Positions 60,071-64,000 of a DNA stretch of 64,000 bases are shown in pieces (the first letter of the stretch is position 1; each line of letters starts with the position of its first letter). A program made the translations under genes and the position numbers. Source of the DNA: Tragulus kanchil (taxonomy: Eukaryota > Chordata > Mammalia > Artiodactyla > Tragulidae); contig JAIOJX010000005.1 of NCBI GenBank assembly GCA_022376925.1, positions 13,792,501 to 13,856,500 of the forward strand, read 5' to 3'. A model generated the notes under the pieces. The model was not told the DNA's origin and did not search any database. It saw only the letters and a list, made by a program, of their open reading frames with translations.

Positions 60071-60375
60071 GGGCTTCCTGGGTGGTCCAGTGGGTAAAGA
60101 GTTGGCCTTGGAGTACAAGGGACACTGGTTTGATCCCCGGCCCTGGAAGATCCCACATGCTGCAAAGTGGTTGGACTGGTGCGTCCAATTATGAGCCAGC
60201 CCTCTGGAGCGCGTGTGCCCAGAGCCAGTGCTCTGCAGTGAGAGAGGCCACTGCAATAGGAGGTCCACACATGCCAAAGAATAAAAAACAGATCGATGAA
60301 AATAAATGGAAATAAAAGAGGCATGATGGGGAAAAAGAAAAACAAAGACTTAAAAAAATAACTGAAAATTTAAAA
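60071..60375 (+). mobile_element. Unfamiliar SINE, intermediate age (copy F)
   Basis: The head is GGGCTTCCTGGGTGGTCCAG; the B-box-like part is GGTTTGATCCC. The body has GCGTCCAATTATGAGCCAGC and GGAGCGCGTGTGCCCAGAGC. The tail is A-rich and lacks the CCCTCCC stretch. Imperfect target duplications AAAACTGTTTTACA and AAAAATGTTTTGCA flank it. The headless second copy is at 61256-61480. Confidence 0.82.
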
Positions 60376-62240
60376 AATGTTTTGCAAAAGTCAAAAATGT
60401 GGGAAATCAAAAGGATGAAATTATTCATTTATCTTTATTCATTTGTCCCAAAGAACGATTTATCTGCCAATAGAAACCATCAGATTTTGTTCTGGCTTTA
60501 TGACCAGACGATGTCATTTAGCTCCTATCTGTGCCTCACTTCTTTAAGAAAGCAAAGGAGAAACAATAATCTTTCAGAGGAACAATGAAAATAACAATGT
60601 GATATGATATACTTGGAGAGAAAGATGCACATCAGTCATGTTTATATATGTTCATTAATAACCAAGATGGTAGAGCTGATCAATCTCCAAGTTACCAAAG
60701 TATGAGAATGACTGCATCTCAGTCTGGAAGAATTTTCAGGGGCCTAAGACTCCCCCTTCTGGGCAGCACCCCGAAACACCCTCCCCACCCTGTCATCCTT
60801 GCTCTGCCTTCTTCTATGACTTCCAGAGTGAGCACTTCAAAGACATACCACTTAAGAATAAGTTTTAGTTTGGGCTGTGGTTTCAGTCCAAAGCTAAATT
60901 GAAAACACTACAAGTTTTTACAGGGGTTGGGGAGGCACCATTTCTTTAAGTGGCCCAAGTTCTTGCTTTAGCTGCGGCCTATAAATACATAAAATGACCC
61001 TGAAGAAGAGAGGGCCCCACAGATTCCAAGCCCCCACTCTACCTCTCTGCCAGTGGTCATGGCACATGGTTCCTGGTGGAAAGATGTTTCTGGCTCTGTG
61101 GTTTCATCTGCTCAAGCAAAGAAGAGTTAAATAAAAGGCCACCTTTATCTTCTCTCCTCCCCTGGCCTTCTCAACACACCCATATGAGTGGGGTTGGAGT
61201 TCAACCCCTGTTTCAAGGTTGAATTCAGATGCTCTGTTGTCTGCAAATGAAACTCTCCCACATGCTGCAAAGTGGTTGGACTGGTGCGCCAATTATGAGC
61301 CAGCCCTCTGGAGCGCGTGTGCCCAGAGCCAGTGCTCTGCAGTGAGAGAGGCCACTGCAATAGGAGGTCCACACATGCCAAAGAATAAAAAACAGATCGA
61401 TGAAAATAAATGGAAATAAAAGAGGCATGATGGGGAAAAAGAAAAACAAAGACTTAAAAAAATAACTGAAAATTTAAAAAATGTTTTGCAAAAGTCAAAA
61501 ATGTGGGAAATCAAAAGGATGAAATTATTCATTTATCTTTATTCATTTGTCCCAAAGAACGATTTATCTGCCAATAGAAACCATCAGATTTTGTTCTGGC
61601 TTTATGACCAGACGATGTCATTTAGCTCCTATCTGTGCCTCACTTCTTTAAGAAAGCAAAGGAGAAACAATAATCTTTCAGAGGAACAATGAAAATAACA
61701 ATGTGATATGATATACTTGGAGAGAAAGATGCACATCAGTCATGTTTATATATGTTCATTAATAACCAAGATGGTAGAGCTGATCAATCTCCAAGTTACC
61801 AAAGTATGAGAATGACTGCATCTCAGTCTGGAAGAATTTTCAGGGGCCTAAGACTCCCCCTTCTGGGCAGCACCCCGAAACACCCTCCCCACCCTGTCAT
61901 CCTTGCTCTGCCTTCTTCTATGACTTCCAGAGTGAGCACTTCAAAGACATACCACTTAAGAATAAGTTTTAGTTTGGGCTGTGGTTTCAGTCCAAAGCTA
62001 AATTGAAAACACTACAAGTTTTACGGGGGTTTGGGGGAGGCACCATTTCTTTAAGTGGCCCAAGTTCTTGCTTTAGCTGCCCTATAAATACATAAAATGA
62101 CCCTGAAGAAGAGAGGGCCCCACAGATTCCAAGCCCCCACTCTACCTCTCTGCCAGTGGTCATGGCACATGGTTCCTGGTGGAAAGATGTTTCTGGCTCT
62201 GTGGTTTCATCTGCTCAAGCAAAGAAGAGTTAAATAAAAG
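60376..62240. other. Unique DNA within duplication 15
   Basis: No gene is seen. Frames of 68-84 codons occur identically in both copies only because the DNA is duplicated. Confidence 0.5.
61256..61480 (+). mobile_element. Headless second copy of SINE copy F (duplication 15)
   Basis: It begins at the duplication junction within the SINE (CCACATGCTGCAAAGTGGTT) and is not an independent insertion. Confidence 0.88.
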
Positions 62241-62495
62241 GCCACCTTTATCTTCTCTCCTCCCCTGGCCTTCTCAACACACCCATATGAGTGGGGTTGG
62301 AGTTCAACCCCTGTTTCAAGGTTGAATTCAGATGCTCTGCTGTCTGCAAATCCTTCCTTCCCTGAAAATCCAAGTCTGAGGGATCTTACTCACAGGCCTT
62401 TGGAGCAATGACTCCACCCCTCCTGCGATGCTTGGTGGGGACGGAAATCCCAGAGTGGGGTGAATGCAGATGACTTACCCCTGCCTTCCTCACAG

Positions 62496-62550
62496 ACCTG
62501 AGCACACAACAGTCTTTGCATAAAGAGGATCCATTCAGTGAATTCAAACC
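62496..62550 (+). CDS. Candidate internal coding exon, 55 nt, gene unidentified
   Basis: This is the best exon candidate in the window. Upstream there is a pyrimidine-rich tract ending in CACAG at 62491-62495, with a branch-point-like TGAC about 22 nt before the AG. Downstream there is a strong donor, GTAAGTAG, at 62551. Two of the three forward frames contain stops inside the 55 nt. The third is open: two leading bases (AC), 17 codons reading LSTQQSLHKEDPFSEFK, and two trailing bases (CC, giving Pro). DPF is a motif known in endocytic proteins that bind the AP2 appendage, but one tripeptide cannot assign a function. I do not recognise the protein. The exon lies inside duplication 16, so an identical second copy follows at 63616-63670. 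Splice sites and the open frame are seen; coding status is inferred. Confidence 0.55.
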
Positions 62551-63615
62551 GTAAGTAGAACATACCTTTTTTTACTTTGGCACTACTCAGTTAGAAAGCA
62601 GTCTGACCAGGCTATGGATGCTTTGCTTCCCTGCACAGGACACAAATACTGTAGAAGATGTACATGAATGTTTGCCTTCCACAACTGTGGAGCATTCTGG
62701 GTATTTCCCTAATCCTGTCCGAGAAGCAAGGCGGCTGAGCAGGTGGGGAAGATGATGCTCAGGGGAAGAGCTGTGCCTGGGATGGGCTGCCCTCGGCAAA
62801 GCCACTCAGAAAGTAAAGCTGACAGCAACTCTCAAAAGCAGCAGCTCAGGCAGAGCCTCCCTCCCCAAGGACAGCAATGGCCGGGAAAGAGGGCGGCTAT
62901 CCATAAGAAGCAATTGGAGGACGTTTGGGAAAGGGCAAGAAGTGGGTGAAAGAGAAAACGCTAGAAGCCTGAGGCTACAGAAAGAACACTCAGAGAACCT
63001 GCATGAGATAGGAGAGCCTTTACAACACGCAGGCCAACTGGCCGGGTCACTACAAGCAAGGATTTCAAAAAATGAGACTTTGCCCACGTGTATCTAAAAT
63101 AGTACAATCTCCTCTTCCCCTCCGATCCCTTTATTGACTTTAGTTATTTTCTGAGATAGCACTAGAGATCATTAAAAAAAAAAAAAAACTGGTATCACAG
63201 ATGGCAAATCTAAAAGGTACAAATTGACAGACACACAGGGAAATTCCCAAATCGCTCTGATTAGAGTGGATGTGTAATTCTCCCACTCTGGAGACTTGAA
63301 ATTCAGTTCCCATTTTTCAAAGCTTGTAAAGACAGCATAGTGCTGCTCTGAAATTCAGTCTTTGCCACCTTTATCTTCTCTCCTCCCCTGGCCTTCTCAA
63401 CACACCCATATGAGTGGGGTTGGAGTTCAACCCCTGTTTCAAGGTTGAATTCAGATGCTCTGTTGTCTGCAAATCCTTCCTTCCCTGAAAATCCAAGTCT
63501 GAGGGATCTTACTCACAGGCCTTTGGAGCAATGACTCCACCCTCCCGATGCTTGGTGGGGACGGAAATCCCAGGGTGGGGTGAATGCAGATGACTTACCC
63601 CTGCCTTCCTCACAG

Positions 63616-63670
63616 ACCTGAGCACACAACAGTCTTTGCATAAAGAGGATCCATTCAGTGAATTCAAACC
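63616..63670 (+). CDS. Second copy of the candidate 55-nt exon
   Basis: This is base-for-base the same exon as 62496-62550, with the same CACAG acceptor and GTAAGTAG donor, 1,120 bp downstream in the right copy of duplication 16. The flanking introns differ slightly: a 3-base loss in a CT-rich run at about 63540 and substitutions near 63573, 63808 and 63837. If the duplication is an assembly error, this exon does not exist separately. A gene model using both would shift frame, because 55 is not a multiple of three. Confidence 0.4.
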
Positions 63671-64000
63671 GTAAGTAGAACATACCTTTTTTTACTTTGG
63701 CACTACTCAGTTAGAAAGCAGTCTGACCAGGCTATGGATGCTTTGCTTCCCTGCACAGGACACAAATACTGTAGAAGATGTACATGAATGTTTGCCTTCC
63801 ACAACTGCGGAGCATTCTGGGTATTTCCCTAATCCTCTCCGAGAAGCAAGGCGGCTGAGCAGGTGGGGAAGATGATGCTCAGGGGAAGAGCTGTGCCTGG
63901 GATGGGCTGCCCTCGGCAAAGCCACTCAGAAAGTAAAGCTGACAGCAACTCTCAAAAGCAGCAGCTCAGGCAGAGCCTCCCTCCCCAAGGACAGCAATGG

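Larger units (their letters stand above)
60151..62351. repeat. Duplication 15: direct pair, unit 1,105 bp
   Basis: The copies are 60151-61248 and 61256-62351. Copy 2 begins inside a SINE and so lacks its head; it has lost the T of GCGTCCAATT right at the junction. Near the end of copy 1, length differences appear in G and T runs (about 60921-60933 against 62022-62038) and in GCTGCGGCC against GCTGCCC. The last 110 bases overlap duplication 16. Confidence 0.92.
62241..64000. repeat. Duplication 16: direct pair running off the window, unit about 1.12 kb
   Basis: Copy 1 is 62241-63363. Copy 2 starts at 63364 and is cut by the window edge at 64000. Chained with duplication 15, the block beginning GCCACCTTTATC occurs three times (61137, 62241, 63364). 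Differences include a 3-base loss at about 63540 and substitutions at about 62447/63573, 62688/63808 and 62717/63837. The candidate exon lies inside each copy. Confidence 0.92.

Noticed and set aside
2691..64000. A new type of programmed or mobile 1.1-kb tandem duplication
   Set aside because: The units share no sequence, ends or target motif, and differ like alleles or sequencing errors near joins. An assembly cause explains all of this more simply.

Overview
This is a stretch of mammalian nuclear DNA, most likely from a ruminant. It carries tRNA-headed SINEs with Bov-A bodies (Bov-tA/Bov-A2 type), a BovB (RTE) 3' end, CHR-type tRNA SINEs, L1 fragments and old MIR/L2 copies. BovB together with Bov-A restricts the source to ruminants among mammals. 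No intact gene is visible. Almost all long open frames are either SINEs read through or chance frames in unique DNA. The window looks like intron or intergenic DNA. One well-formed candidate coding exon lies near the right end (62496-62550, + strand). A possible 25-nt microexon (26564-26588, + strand) has a compatible splice phase. If both are real, much of the window is intron of one + strand gene, which I could not name.

The dominant feature is not biological in any obvious way. Sixteen segments of unrelated sequence, each about 1.05-1.17 kb long, are each followed directly, or after 2-35 bases, by a near-identical second copy in the same orientation. Junctions lie near 3.78, 7.15, 9.85, 14.0, 16.74, 18.53, 29.27, 33.39, 37.95, 41.55, 43.82, 46.78, 51.5, 58.55, 61.25 and 63.36 kb. 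Two places chain into three copies, where copies 1 and 3 share alleles that copy 2 lacks. Near many junctions the sequence loses single bases, mostly in homopolymer runs. Several junction linkers read like damaged versions of the sequence upstream of the first copy. Uniform length, unrelated content, SNP-level differences and junction-proximal indels together point to unmerged overlapping contigs or noisy gap filling in a draft assembly. They do not point to a true repeat system. About 17 kb of the 64 kb may be spurious.

Layout. 0-2.6 kb: unique DNA, a MIR and an L1 fragment. 2.7-4.9 kb: duplication 1, an L1 interrupted by a SINE. 6.0-10.9 kb: duplications 2 and 3. 11.2 kb: Bov-tA. 12.9-19.6 kb: duplications 4-6 (L1, SINEs, an AT microsatellite, a triplicated block). 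19.6-28.1 kb: free of duplications, mostly unique, with SINEs and the microexon candidate. 28.1-30.4 kb: a tandem 1,142-bp repeat holding two SINEs in opposite orientation. 32.3-39.0 kb: duplications 8 and 9. 39.3-42.7 kb: an L1 with nested insertions, overlapped by duplication 10. 42.7-47.9 kb: duplications 11 (BovB) and 12 (Bov-tA). 48.1-48.6 kb: L1. 50.4-52.6 kb: duplication 13. 52.6-57.4 kb: duplication-free, with L2, a MaLR-type LTR and Bov-tA. 57.5-64 kb: duplications 14-16, including the candidate exon and its second copy.

The most interesting genuine element is a SINE family with six insertion sites here. It has a tRNA-like head and a roughly 330-bp body that I do not recognise from the common cattle families. 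It may mark a less-studied ruminant lineage.
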